Under the pieces are notes generated by a model. That model did no database searches, was not told where the DNA came from, and worked only from the letters and a program-made list of their open reading frames with translations. Shown piece by piece: positions 23,161-30,590 of a stretch of 32,595 nt of DNA. The position numbers and the translations under genes were made by a program. Source of the DNA: Alphaproteobacteria bacterium. Lineage in GTDB: Bacteria; Myxococcota_A; UBA796; GCA-2862545. The number at the start of each line of letters is the position of its first letter. Within the stretch, counting starts at the first letter, position 1. The stretch is taken from assembly GCA_020632925.1 (NCBI GenBank), contig JACKER010000053.1:1-32595 (forward strand), in the 5' to 3' direction.

Positions 23161-26133
23161 ATGCGCGTCCCGGGAGGTCGCGTGGTGGTCCGTTCCTCGA
23201 TCCTGGCGCTGGTGGCGCTGGGGCTGACGGCGCCGATCCTCGTCCGGCCGCAGGTCGCGCAGGCCGCGGACGTGGTCGGGGAGGGTGGGGTGGTGGCGTC
23301 GGCCGCGATGCCGCCCGTGGTGGCGGACGGGCGGGACGTCGACGTGATCTTCGTGGCGCTCCAGGCCGACGGGACGCCGCTGCGTGGGCTCCAGGCGACG
23401 GCGACCGCGACGGCGGGCGTGGTCGGGGCGTTCGCCGAGCTGTCGCCCGGGGTGTACCGGGTGCCCTTCCACGCCACGGGGCAGCGCGCCCAGGACGTGA
23501 CGATCACGCTGAAGGGAGCCACCCGCGCCAAGCAGGGGTTCACTGCGACCGCCGCGCTCCGGCTGGTCCCTGCGCCCGCCGCACCGCAGGTCCGCGCCAC
23601 GCCGCCGGCCATGATGCTCGGCGCCGACGAGGCCGCGACCGTGACGCTGACGGGGACCGGGCCGGGAGCGCTCGTGCGCGTCTCGACGGGCGCCGTCGGC
23701 GCGACGACCGATCAGCCCGGCGGGACCACGACGGCGCGCTTCACCCCGGGGGCCGAGCGGGCGCCTCGCGTGGCGCTGATCACGGTCGCGGACGCCGCGG
23801 ACCCGGAGCGCACCGCGTTCCTGGCGATCCCGCTGTCCGGTCGCGTGGACTTCCCGGTGAAGGGCGAGCCGGGTGCTTCCGTGGCGCTCGAGGTGGCGGG
23901 CAAGCGCTTCGGGCCGGTGGTGCTGGACGCCTCGGGCCGCGGTCAGGTGGCGATCGAGGTGCCTCCAGGCGTGACCGAGGGCGCCACGCTGACCACGGCG
24001 TCGGGCGCCGAGACCCGCAAGTCGGTGGACCTGCGCATCCCCGAGGCCCGTCGGGTCGCGTTGATGCCGCCCGGGGGATCGATCCCCGCCGATCCGCGGC
24101 TGACCGTTCCGCTGCGGGTGGCGGTGGCGCGGGCGGACGGCGCTCCCGACGAGGAGGCGGCGCCCGCGTTCACCGTCTCCTCCGGGAAGGTGGGCGCACC
24201 GAAGCACCTCGGCGGCGGCGTGTACGAGGCGGCCTGGAACCCGGGGGAGGCGGCCGGCGCGGCGACGGTGACGGTCTCGCTCGGCTCGCAGGTCCAGACC
24301 GACACGGTCCAGACCACGCTCGTGCAGCCGCCCACGGGCTCGCTCGACATCGCGGTCGAGGGCAGCCTGCCGGCCAGCGGCGGGCCGTTCGTGGTGAAGG
24401 TGGTGCCCCGAGGGGCGGGCGGCGCGGCGCGCCCGGACGTGAAGCTCGGGTGGGCGCTGGACAACGCGACCCGCTCGGCCGAGCCCTCGTTCCGGGAGGG
24501 TGCCTGGGTGCTCAACGCCGAGGGGCGTGGCTCGGGGCCGGTGCGCGTCACGGCCTGGCCGCTGACCGAGGCCTCGCGCAACCCGGTTGCGCAGGTGGCG
24601 CTGGTGCCCGAGCGCCGCGCCCTCGCCTCCGACGGCCAGGCGCGCGTGGACGTGCGCGTGGTCGCCGCCGACCGGTGGGGCTCGCCCGTGCCGCGCGCGA
24701 AGGTGGCGCTGGCGCTCGTCGAAGGTGGTGGGGCGTTGTCGGCCACCGAGCTCGTGGTGGGCGACGACGGCGTGGGCGTGGTGACCGTCACCGCGGGGAC
24801 CGCCGTCGGTGTGGCCGGGTTGGTCGCGACCAGCGGCTCGGCGTCCGGCGCGCTCACGTTGCTCCAGGTCCCGACCCCTGCCGTGGCGAAGGACGTGGTG
24901 ATCCCGTCGGTGGGCAGCGAGGCGCAGGTGGCGGCGGCCGACGCCTGGCGGGGACGCGTGGTGACCGGGCGGGTGGACCGCGCGGACACGGGGCGTGTGC
25001 TGCCCGTGGTGGCCCGCGTGTCGCTGGGGGCGGACGGGCTGGGCCGGCCGGGCGAGACGGTGACGCTGACCGCCTCCGCGCTCGACACGGGGGGCAAGCC
25101 GCTCGCTGGCGCGATGCCGGTCCTGAGCGCCTCCGCGGGCACGCTGACCGAGCCCGTGGCGCAGCCCGACGGCACGGTGACCGCCGTCCTGACGGTGCCC
25201 ACGGATCACACCGGTCCGATCGAGGTCGTCGCCACCGCAGGCGAGCGCGAGGCGCGGCTGGTCGTGGGCGATGAGGAGGCGGGTCCCGCCTGGGTCGCCG
25301 CCGAGCCGGACGCAGAGCCCAGCCCCTGGGAACAGCCCGCCCCCGAGCCCGCGGTCGCGGAGGACGACGGCCCGCTGCTGGGCGCGGACGCGCTGCAGGG
25401 CGACGAACCCCCGCCCGAGCCGCACCGCTGGCTGCGGTTGCGCGGCTCGGTGCTCGCGGGCACCTACCGGTACGAGCAGGCCCCGTCGGCCGATCCGGGA
25501 CCGCTGCTGCCCTCGCGGCTCGCGGTGGGCGGCCCCGACGGTGGCAGCCCGGCGGCGCCCGTGGGTGGCGAGGCGGACCTGCGCGTCTTCGGTGACGCCA
25601 TCGGCGTGCCCTGGGTCGGCGCCCACGGGCAGATCCGCGCCGCGGGGTACACCATCACCTCCTCGGCCTTCAACGGGCCGGCCAGCGACATGCTCATCAA
25701 CGCCGAGCTGGACCTGCTCCTGCGGTACCCGTTCCAGGTCGGGCGCGATCAGTACTGGGTCGGCGCCAAGGGTGGCTTCCACGACAACGACTTCATGGTG
25801 TTCACGGGCTGCCTCGAGCCCGGGTGCCAGGTGAAGTTCGAGCCGGTCAACGTCACCGGGCTCGGGATCGGCGCGGAGATCGGCGCCGACGTGGCGGACC
25901 GGCTCCACCTGATCGCGGGGTACACCCTCGGTCTCGCCGGCGGCACCGACCCCTACGCGAACGCGATCGACCTCGACGTCGGGTACGAGGCGATCGACCG
26001 CGTGTTCTTCGGCCTCGGGTTCACCTCGATCTCGCGCTCCGTGGTGCTCGAGGGCGCCGACAGCGGGCTGCCGCGAGGGACGTTGACCGACGCCAACATG
26101 ATCTTCAAGCTCGGCGCGGGGATCGCGCTGTAG
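23161..26133 (+). CDS. Ig-like repeat protein with C-terminal outer-membrane beta-barrel
   Basis: 990 residues from ATG at 23161, one base after the previous stop. An in-frame GTG at 23185 has a better site (GGGAGG, 7 bases) and would still keep the signal peptide, so the start is not certain. The signal covers about residues 10-35 (SSILALVALGLTAP ... VAQAA). Residues about 40-710 are strings of beta-sandwich domains of the invasin/Big or filamin type, with motifs such as VYRVPFHATG, ALVEGGGALSATEL and LTASALDTGGKPLAGA. A Pro/Glu-rich linker follows. The last about 230 residues alternate like an outer-membrane barrel (WLRLRGSVLAGTYRYEQ, DQYWVGAKGGFHDNDF) and end in FKLGAGIAL. A surface-exposed, barrel-anchored Ig stalk is inferred. 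Confidence 0.85.
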   Translation: MRVPGGRVVVRSSILALVALGLTAPILVRPQVAQAADVVGEGGVVASAAMPPVVADGRDVDVIFVALQADGTPLRGLQATATATAGVVGAFAELSPGVYRVPFHATGQRAQDVTITLKGATRAKQGFTATAALRLVPAPAAPQVRATPPAMMLGADEAATVTLTGTGPGALVRVSTGAVGATTDQPGGTTTARFTPGAERAPRVALITVADAADPERTAFLAIPLSGRVDFPVKGEPGASVALEVAGKRFGPVVLDASGRGQVAIEVPPGVTEGATLTTASGAETRKSVDLRIPEARRVALMPPGGSIPADPRLTVPLRVAVARADGAPDEEAAPAFTVSSGKVGAPKHLGGGVYEAAWNPGEAAGAATVTVSLGSQVQTDTVQTTLVQPPTGSLDIAVEGSLPASGGPFVVKVVPRGAGGAARPDVKLGWALDNATRSAEPSFREGAWVLNAEGRGSGPVRVTAWPLTEASRNPVAQVALVPERRALASDGQARVDVRVVAADRWGSPVPRAKVALALVEGGGALSATELVVGDDGVGVVTVTAGTAVGVAGLVATSGSASGALTLLQVPTPAVAKDVVIPSVGSEAQVAAADAWRGRVVTGRVDRADTGRVLPVVARVSLGADGLGRPGETVTLTASALDTGGKPLAGAMPVLSASAGTLTEPVAQPDGTVTAVLTVPTDHTGPIEVVATAGEREARLVVGDEEAGPAWVAAEPDAEPSPWEQPAPEPAVAEDDGPLLGADALQGDEPPPEPHRWLRLRGSVLAGTYRYEQAPSADPGPLLPSRLAVGGPDGGSPAAPVGGEADLRVFGDAIGVPWVGAHGQIRAAGYTITSSAFNGPASDMLINAELDLLLRYPFQVGRDQYWVGAKGGFHDNDFMVFTGCLEPGCQVKFEPVNVTGLGIGAEIGADVADRLHLIAGYTLGLAGGTDPYANAIDLDVGYEAIDRVFFGLGFTSISRSVVLEGADSGLPRGTLTDANMIFKLGAGIAL

Positions 26134-26162
26134 TCTTCCTCTCCCGCACTCCTGGAGGCTCG

Positions 26163-27344
26163 ATGTCCGTCCCATCCGTCGTCCCCGGCTCCCAGCCCAC
26201 CGCCTGGACCGACGAGCACCGCCAGCTGCGCGAGACCGTCAAGCGGTACGCGGAGGAGCAGCTCGCGCCCCACCGCCACGAATGGGACAAGGCCGGCGAG
26301 TTCCCGAAGTCGGTGTTCAAGGACCTCGCGGACCTCGGTGTGCTCGGCATCCGCTTCGACGAGAAGGTCGGCGGGCTCGGGCTCGACTGGTGGTACACGG
26401 TGGCCTACGTCGAGGGTCTCTCGCACGCGCGCAACGCGGGCCTCGTGATGAGCGTGCTCGTCGACACGGACATGGCGACGCCGATCATCGACGAGATCGG
26501 GACGCCCGAGCAGAAGGAGGAGTTCCTCGCGCCGCTGATCCGCGGGGAGAAGGTCGCCGCGCTCGGCGTGAGCGAGCCCGGCTGCGGGTCCGACGTGGCC
26601 GCCATCCGCACGACGGCGAAGAAGGACGGCGGCGACTACGTGATCAACGGCCAGAAGACGTTCATCACGAACGGCGCGTTCGCGGACTTCGTGACGCTCG
26701 CGGTGCGGACGGGCGACGAGGGGCACGGCGGCATCTCGCTGGTGCTCTTCCCGACGAACACGCCGGGCTTCACGGTGGGGCGCAAGCTGGACAAGCTCGG
26801 GACCCGCGCGGTGGACAGCTGCGAGCTGCACTTCGACAACTGCCGCATCCCCCAGCGGTACCTGCTCGGGCAGGAGAACGCCGGCTTCTACTACGTGATG
26901 ACGAACTTCCAGGGCGAGCGCCTCGTGGCGTCGCTCACCGCGAACATGGGCATGGAGCTGTCGCTGCAGGACGCCATCGCCTACGGCAAGGAGCGCAAGG
27001 CCTTCGGGCGTCCGATCAGCAACTTCCAGGTGTGGAAGCACAAGTTCGCGGAGCACATCACCGCGCTCGAAGCGAGCCGCGCGCTCACCTGGCTGGCCGT
27101 CGAGCGGCTGAACGGCGGCAACCCGCAGGCCGCGACCAAGCTCGTGTCGCAGAGCAAGCTGTTCGCCTGTGATCTCGCGCAGAAGGTCGCGTACGACTGC
27201 CTGCAGTTCCACGGCGGGTACGGCTTCATCGAGGAGTACGACATCGCGCGCCAGTTCCGCGACGTCCGGCTGCTCCCCATCGGCGGCGGCACCGCCGAGG
27301 TCATGAAGGAGATCATCTGGAAGTGGACGGAGATGGGGCTGTAA
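26163..27344 (+). CDS. Acyl-CoA dehydrogenase, long-chain (LCAD)-like
   Basis: 393 residues, ATG at 26163 with GGAGG five bases upstream. It is a complete acyl-CoA dehydrogenase: N-terminal helical domain, FAD/substrate beta domain (LGVSEPGCGSDVAAIRTTA; GQKTFITNGAFADF) and C-terminal domain (ERKAFGRPISNFQ; YDCLQFHGGYGFIEEY; RQFRDVRLLPIGGGTAEVM). The catalytic base is not at the usual C-terminal place: the IYEGT position reads IGGGT (Gly375). Instead NFQGERL places Glu252 where long-chain and isovaleryl-type enzymes carry theirs. The enzyme introduces the alpha-beta double bond of acyl-CoA using FAD and passes electrons to ETF. It stands alone here, after the barrel gene by 29 bases. It is the last clearly 'core' gene before the accessory segment. 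Confidence 0.95.
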   Translation: MSVPSVVPGSQPTAWTDEHRQLRETVKRYAEEQLAPHRHEWDKAGEFPKSVFKDLADLGVLGIRFDEKVGGLGLDWWYTVAYVEGLSHARNAGLVMSVLVDTDMATPIIDEIGTPEQKEEFLAPLIRGEKVAALGVSEPGCGSDVAAIRTTAKKDGGDYVINGQKTFITNGAFADFVTLAVRTGDEGHGGISLVLFPTNTPGFTVGRKLDKLGTRAVDSCELHFDNCRIPQRYLLGQENAGFYYVMTNFQGERLVASLTANMGMELSLQDAIAYGKERKAFGRPISNFQVWKHKFAEHITALEASRALTWLAVERLNGGNPQAATKLVSQSKLFACDLAQKVAYDCLQFHGGYGFIEEYDIARQFRDVRLLPIGGGTAEVMKEIIWKWTEMGL

Positions 27345-27430
27345 AGCCAGGATAAAGGCCCATATCGGTGAAATCGGCCAACCGCGATTCGCCGCAACTT
27401 CCGGCAGACGAACCGCAGCTTTCGGCCGCG

Positions 27431-27450
27431 TTGTGTCCAACATTGTGTCC
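27431..27450. repeat. Direct repeat, two copies of TTGTGTCC
   Basis: TTGTGTCC occurs at 27431-27438 and again at 27443-27450, a 12-base period. Direct repeats of this size can be recombinase or regulator sites; no further support is visible. Confidence 0.5.
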
Positions 27451-27568
27451 AGCCCACGCGTGTCGATTCCGCACTGAGAGAAAAGGACGTAGAATGCGTC
27501 GATATAGCGGACACACGCCACCTGGTGGGGAACGCTAGGCGAAAGCAGCTTCCCGTGCAAACGAAATA

Positions 27569-27584
27569 TGTTGACGGGTCAACA
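27569..27584. promoter_or_regulatory. 16-bp palindrome, candidate operator
   Basis: TGTTGAC-GG-GTCAACA, seven-base perfect arms. It lies about 100 bases before the small HTH gene at 27683 and could be the binding site of a dimeric regulator. It also contains TTGAC, a -35-like sequence, on both strands. Confidence 0.45.
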
Positions 27585-27682
27585 GCCGGGTTATTGCGCT
27601 AGAAGGCTGGACATGCAGGTTTCGTGATCCGGTCGTTTGGGATCTCTCGAATCTGGGTTGTGTTCCAAGGTGGGGGCACCAC

Positions 27683-27979
27683 GTGGAACACCACATCGTC
27701 GAGCTACTTCGTGAGTCCGCGCAGGCGCTCGCCGCCGCTGCCGAGTTGCTGGAGCGCGGGCAGGGGGCTGTCCAGGCCCGGGCGAACCAGCCGCTGACAT
27801 CCTGGTCCGCGGTCGCGGACGCCGTCGGTGTGTCCGTCGACACACTGCTACGTCGTCGCCGGGAGCATGGGATCCGTGAACGCCGGCCCTGGTTCGGGTC
27901 GGAGCGCGAGGCGCGGGAGTGGTACGCGGCGCTGGGTCGGGCGCCACCGCTCTCCCGCCGCCGGCCAGGGGGACGCTGA
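27683..27979 (+). CDS. Small HTH DNA-binding protein (Xis-like or regulator)
   Basis: 98 residues from GTG at 27683, with GGTGGGGG about 7 bases upstream. An N-terminal helix (ELLRESAQALAAAAELLERG) is followed by a helix-turn-helix (SWSAVADAVGVSVDTLLRRRREHG, about 40-63) and a wing-like segment (RRPWFGSEREAREWYAALG). The tail is Arg-rich. The order of HTH, wing and EAREWY-type helix resembles small excisionase or MerR-like DNA-binding proteins. It stands alone at the left edge of the accessory segment. DNA binding is well supported by the pattern; whether it is an excisionase, a regulator or a remnant of a mobile element cannot be decided. Confidence 0.7.
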   Translation: MEHHIVELLRESAQALAAAAELLERGQGAVQARANQPLTSWSAVADAVGVSVDTLLRRRREHGIRERRPWFGSEREAREWYAALGRAPPLSRRRPGGR

Positions 27980-28028
27980 CATGGGCCGTCTGAGGTCGGG
28001 CACCGCTGATGGAGAAACGTTGCGGGTG

Positions 28029-28322
28029 TTACGAGCCAGGCCACGCGAAGACGACGTACCAGCTCCAGTTGTAGGGATTCGCCTCGAACGTGACGCGTAC
28101 GGGATGCCAGGGCTCATCCACCAGCGGGGCCTCGACCAGCGCGGTCCCGTCGCCTCGCTGGGAGCTCGGGCCATCACCCAGGTTCGACGCGACCGTCAAT
28201 GCGTGGGGACAGAGCGAGATGGTGCCGTCTTCGGGCTCGAGCAGCTGGCTCCCGCAGATGGGGCAGTGCAGCGGCGCGCCCTCGTCCACGAGGACGAACG
28301 ACGGATCGGGCTGCGGGGTCAT
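28029..28322 (-). CDS. Small zinc-ribbon-like protein, last gene of the accessory operon
   Basis: 97 residues from ATG at 28322, which overlaps the stop of the HExxH gene by four bases (ATGA). A CPIC knuckle (residues 20-23) and a second LCPH group (about 37-40) form a plausible CxxC...CxH zinc ribbon. The C-terminal part is aromatic: VTFEANPYNWSWYVVFAWPG. No family recognised. It ends the minus-strand operon. A metal-binding adaptor or small regulatory subunit for the upstream metallopeptidase-like protein is one reading, but this is context only. Confidence 0.7.
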   Translation of the reverse strand: MTPQPDPSFVLVDEGAPLHCPICGSQLLEPEDGTISLCPHALTVASNLGDGPSSQRGDGTALVEAPLVDEPWHPVRVTFEANPYNWSWYVVFAWPGS

Positions 28323-29026
28323 GGGATGACCCGCCAGATCAGGTGTGGGGTCCCAGCGAGGGCCTCGTCGGTCAGGTCGAAGAGGCGTTGGCGAACCGTG
28401 GTGGGCTCGACCTCGAGGTAGCCGCTCGCGTGTCGGACCCACCCGGACCGTCGATCGCGTCCCTCGAGGTGCCAGTCGCGGTACGGCGCGCTGGGGTACG
28501 ACTGGAGGCGCCGCTGGGCGAACAGGGGTGCCGCGGCCGCGTTCGGCCACGTCGTCATCAGGGGACTGCGCCAGACGTCGGACGTGAGCGGGTGGCTGAG
28601 GGTACGGTGCCACGACCAGCCGCACGCCAGGGGCTCTTCCACCTCCGGGACGCAGGTCCGGCCGGAGGTATGGTGCCGTACCCGGTCGCAGAGGTGGTGG
28701 AAGAGCTCGTGCTCGACCACGACCACCACCGTCCATCGACGCAAGGCCTCGACGTCCTCGTGGGTCATCGGAGCCGACGCCGCGGTCAGGCCGGCCATCA
28801 CGTGAAAGCGGAAGAACCGGGCGATCCGCCCTGCGTACAGGGTCGCGACGCCGGGGCTCTCCATCGGACGGTAGGTCCCGAGCACCTCCTCTCCGTCGAC
28901 CGCCCATCCGTGGTCGACCTCTTCGTGCGTCCACGAGCCGACGCCCTTGTCCAAGTCCTTGTCGACGACAAACGCCGCCGTGAGCACCGCCTCGACGGCC
29001 TCGGCCGGGGTCCGGAGCTCCGTCAT
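28319..29026 (-). CDS. HExxH metallopeptidase-like protein, unknown family
   Basis: 235 residues from ATG at 29026, with GGAGG seven bases upstream, and an ATGA overlap with the preceding gene. The notable feature is a zincin motif: the hydrophobic run VVVVV followed by EHELFHHLCD, giving HELFH at 106-110 as zinc ligands plus Glu107 as catalytic base. Further His, Cys and Glu residues downstream (VRHHTSGRTCVPEVEEP, GWSWHRTLSHP) could supply the third ligand. No signal peptide or membrane helix is seen, so it should be cytoplasmic. It does not match a zinc-protease family I can name. HELFH inside a hydrophobic helix is the usual arrangement of real zincins, which makes chance less likely. Confidence 0.72.
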   Translation of the reverse strand: MTELRTPAEAVEAVLTAAFVVDKDLDKGVGSWTHEEVDHGWAVDGEEVLGTYRPMESPGVATLYAGRIARFFRFHVMAGLTAASAPMTHEDVEALRRWTVVVVVEHELFHHLCDRVRHHTSGRTCVPEVEEPLACGWSWHRTLSHPLTSDVWRSPLMTTWPNAAAAPLFAQRRLQSYPSAPYRDWHLEGRDRRSGWVRHASGYLEVEPTTVRQRLFDLTDEALAGTPHLIWRVIP

Positions 29027-29544
29027 GACCGGTCCTCCACCCACGCCGCAAACTGCTGGGTGCACCAGAGGACCGGCAGCCGCTCGCCGAGGATGCGGTA
29101 GATCTGCCATTCCTCTTCGAGTGTGTCGTCCCACTCGACCCGCGCGCCTCCCCACGCGGGCCAAGGCCGGGACGTGTGCTCTGCGGGGACGTCGCCGACC
29201 ACGTCGGGATCGAGCCCGAACATCGCGCCGATCGCGTGGTCGACGTTCACGGGCCCCAGCTCGGACAGAAGGGCGCCGAAGGCTTCGAGGACGCTCGCTC
29301 TGCCCACCTCCGAGGTCGTGAGCAGGTAGGCGAGTGGTGTCGTGGGCCCGTCCGCCGCGCGGAGCACGAGGACGCCGAACTTCTGGTCGTCCCGGCTGGA
29401 AGCCACGAAGACCAACGAACACCCTCGCTCGGGAGCCGCGAGAAACAGCTCCTCCGCCGGCTCGAAGCTACGCCAGCGACCGAGCCGGACGCCGCCCACC
29501 CGACCGAACCAGTACACCGCACCGCCGGGGCCGTCGATCGTCAC
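29023..29544 (-). CDS. Unrecognised 173-aa protein of the accessory operon
   Basis: Begins at GTG 29544 (GTGA overlap with the upstream gene; GAGG four bases before) and ends in an ATGA overlap with the HExxH gene. Mixed alpha/beta composition with FVASSRDDQKFGVLVLRA, SVLEAFGALLSELGP and an acidic, Trp-rich end (VEWDDTLEEEWQIYRILGERL). There is no signal peptide and no known motif. The size, acidity and single-domain look resemble immunity or adaptor proteins, but nothing specific supports that. Position between a secreted protein and a metallopeptidase-like protein suggests a shared task. Confidence 0.7.
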   Translation of the reverse strand: MTIDGPGGAVYWFGRVGGVRLGRWRSFEPAEELFLAAPERGCSLVFVASSRDDQKFGVLVLRAADGPTTPLAYLLTTSEVGRASVLEAFGALLSELGPVNVDHAIGAMFGLDPDVVGDVPAEHTSRPWPAWGGARVEWDDTLEEEWQIYRILGERLPVLWCTQQFAAWVEDRS

Positions 29545-29936
29545 CGAGCCTCACAGACCCGGTCGTCGCGGGACTGGAGCGTCGTCATCGCGGAGTTCGC
29601 GGACAAGGTCCGCGTCACGCCGTCTCGCGTCAGCACCAGCGCCCTGCCGCCGGCAAAGAGCGGGGTCCCGGGCGCGGCGGACCAGCCCTCGCCAGTGAGC
29701 GCCCTCGCCACCGGGTCGAACACGTCGCCGTCGGTGGTGAACGTCACGACCCGGACGCGTCCGTTGTCGCAGGTCCGAACCTCGACCTTGCCCTCGAGTC
29801 CGTGCCACTCCGCGGGCCGCACGAGCGATCCCTCGGAGGTGGGGGTCCAGCCGAGGACGGCCGGCAGGGCGGACCCGACCTTGACACCGGCCAGTTCATC
29901 GGCCGCGAACGCCACGGTGGCCAGGTAGACAAGCAT
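29541..29936 (-). CDS. Small secreted protein of the accessory operon (131 aa)
   Basis: ATG at 29936 has a near-perfect GGAGGTGA seven bases upstream. MLVYLATVAFA followed by ADE reads as a very short signal peptide. The mature about 120 residues look beta-rich (KVEVRTCDNGRVRVVTFTTDG; RALVLTRDGVTRTL) with two Cys residues (one central, one near the C-terminus) that could pair. No family recognised. Start and stop overlap the neighbours by one base (TGATG) and four bases (GTGA). A periplasmic or secreted location is inferred; function unknown. Confidence 0.7.
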   Translation of the reverse strand: MLVYLATVAFAADELAGVKVGSALPAVLGWTPTSEGSLVRPAEWHGLEGKVEVRTCDNGRVRVVTFTTDGDVFDPVARALTGEGWSAAPGTPLFAGGRALVLTRDGVTRTLSANSAMTTLQSRDDRVCEAR

Positions 29937-30127
29937 CACCGGGTCACCTCCGAGCCGCGCTTGGCGGCCTCCTTCTTGTGAAATCTCTCGAGGTCGGCCA
30001 TTGATTCGCCCACCCGGCGGAACGACAACTGGAAGCTGCTCGGCGTGAGCAGCGTCTCGTGCTGGGACAGTGCGTCGGGACGGATCACGTTGACCAGCGT
30101 GTCGGTGACGCCGACCCGGGTCGTCAA
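29936..30127 (-). CDS. Small hypothetical protein (63 aa), start uncertain
   Basis: The frame between the lipoprotein and the secreted protein is open with a TTG at 30127 that would overlap the lipoprotein stop (TTGA). There is no ribosome site, so if translated it depends on coupling. The sequence is basic at the end (LERFHKKEAAKRGSEVTR), with a middle part SSFQLSFRRVGESMADLERF. No motif. The tight packing of the operon argues for a real gene; the absence of a good start argues against. It could also be a spacer. Confidence 0.45.
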   Translation of the reverse strand: MTTRVGVTDTLVNVIRPDALSQHETLLTPSSFQLSFRRVGESMADLERFHKKEAAKRGSEVTR

Positions 30128-30531
30128 TGCCGGGCGTCGGGCTGGCCGAGGACAAGGCCGTCACCGGAGCGCGACCACCACGCCGGCAGCCACGACCCGT
30201 CGGGGACAGGCGCTGTCCACGTTCCCTCCGGGAGCACCCTGGCGAGCTCGGAGGCCTCGAGCGCGATCCAATGTCCCTGCTCATCAAGGTCCCGGAGGGC
30301 GATCGTCGAGCCCGAGGGAATGCCGTCACCCAAGAGGGTCGCGGTGCATCCGGCATCCACCACCACCGACGACACGAAGCTGTCGCCCACGGCTACCCAG
30401 GCTCCCGCGAGCCTCGCATCGCAGCGCCCCGGCCCGCCAGCAGGCACCGAATCGAGGACCGTTACCTCACAGCCGGCGAGGAGTCCGAAGGCGGCAACCA
30501 CGTCGACGGCACGGCGTATTGACGTAAACAT
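30124..30531 (-). CDS. Small lipoprotein, first gene of the accessory operon
   Basis: 135 residues from ATG at 30531: MFTSIRRAVDVVAAFGLLAGC is a strong lipoprotein signal (RR, hydrophobic core, LLAGC lipobox; lipid on Cys21). Longer in-frame starts exist at 30540, 30543 and TTG 30567, the last with a fair GAGG. I prefer 30531 because a good promoter places the transcript start almost exactly there and the signal peptide is best from there. The mature part has two further Cys residues and a beta-rich look (WVAVGDSFVSSVVVDAGCTATLLG; EGTWTAPVPDGSWLPAWW). No family recognised. It leads a six-gene overlapping operon and faces the XRE gene. Confidence 0.75.
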   Translation of the reverse strand: MFTSIRRAVDVVAAFGLLAGCEVTVLDSVPAGGPGRCDARLAGAWVAVGDSFVSSVVVDAGCTATLLGDGIPSGSTIALRDLDEQGHWIALEASELARVLPEGTWTAPVPDGSWLPAWWSRSGDGLVLGQPDARH

Positions 30532-30546
30532 CAAGAACATCATTAC
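30519..30546 (+). promoter_or_regulatory. Weak candidate promoter toward the XRE gene
   Basis: TTGACG (30519-30524) is followed after 16 bases by CATTAC (30541-30546; 3/6 to the -10 consensus). It overlaps the stronger promoter on the other strand. Transcription would begin near 30553, about 38 bases before the XRE ATG. Confidence 0.3.
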
Positions 30547-30567
30547 GGTTCGGGCATGGCTGGTCAA
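30539..30567 (-). promoter_or_regulatory. Predicted sigma70-like promoter of the accessory operon
   Basis: On the minus strand TTGACC (30567-30562), a 17-base spacer and AATGAT (30544-30539) agree 5/6 and 4/6 with consensus. The expected first base is about 30532, next to the preferred ATG of the lipoprotein gene at 30531, predicting a leaderless mRNA. It lies in the most A/T-rich stretch nearby and overlaps the opposite candidate promoter. Confidence 0.55.
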
Positions 30568-30590
30568 GGGGGCCTCGGCGACCTATCCGA

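Larger units (their letters stand above)
27345..27682. other. 338-bp non-coding, lower-GC segment; possible edge of an accessory region
   Basis: No convincing gene is present. Compared with the DNA to the left it is richer in A and T (for example around 27477-27505 and 27560-27600) and has no clear codon bias. It holds a short direct repeat (27431-27450), a CCACC-T-GGTGG palindrome (27518-27528) and a 16-bp palindrome (27569-27584). No tRNA gene or terminal repeat matching another point in the window was found, so 'island edge' is an inference from composition and gene content only. Confidence 0.5.

Noticed and set aside
19701..26175. Long minus-strand open frames (over 1000 codons each) opposite the UnbV, DUF2325 and Ig/barrel genes
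   Set aside because: They are Arg/Ala/Gly-rich antisense shadows; the plus-strand products have recognisable domains, signals and ribosome sites.
27345..27560. Integrase C-terminus remnant on the minus strand (VGHNVGHN- or LDTMLDT-like stretch)
   Set aside because: The pattern comes from the 12-base direct repeat, occurs in all frames and lacks the catalytic Arg/His/Tyr context; not enough to call an integrase.
27600..27682. Possible tRNA or att core near TCTCGAATCTGGG
   Set aside because: The T-loop-like bases lack matching stems, and no cloverleaf can be drawn.
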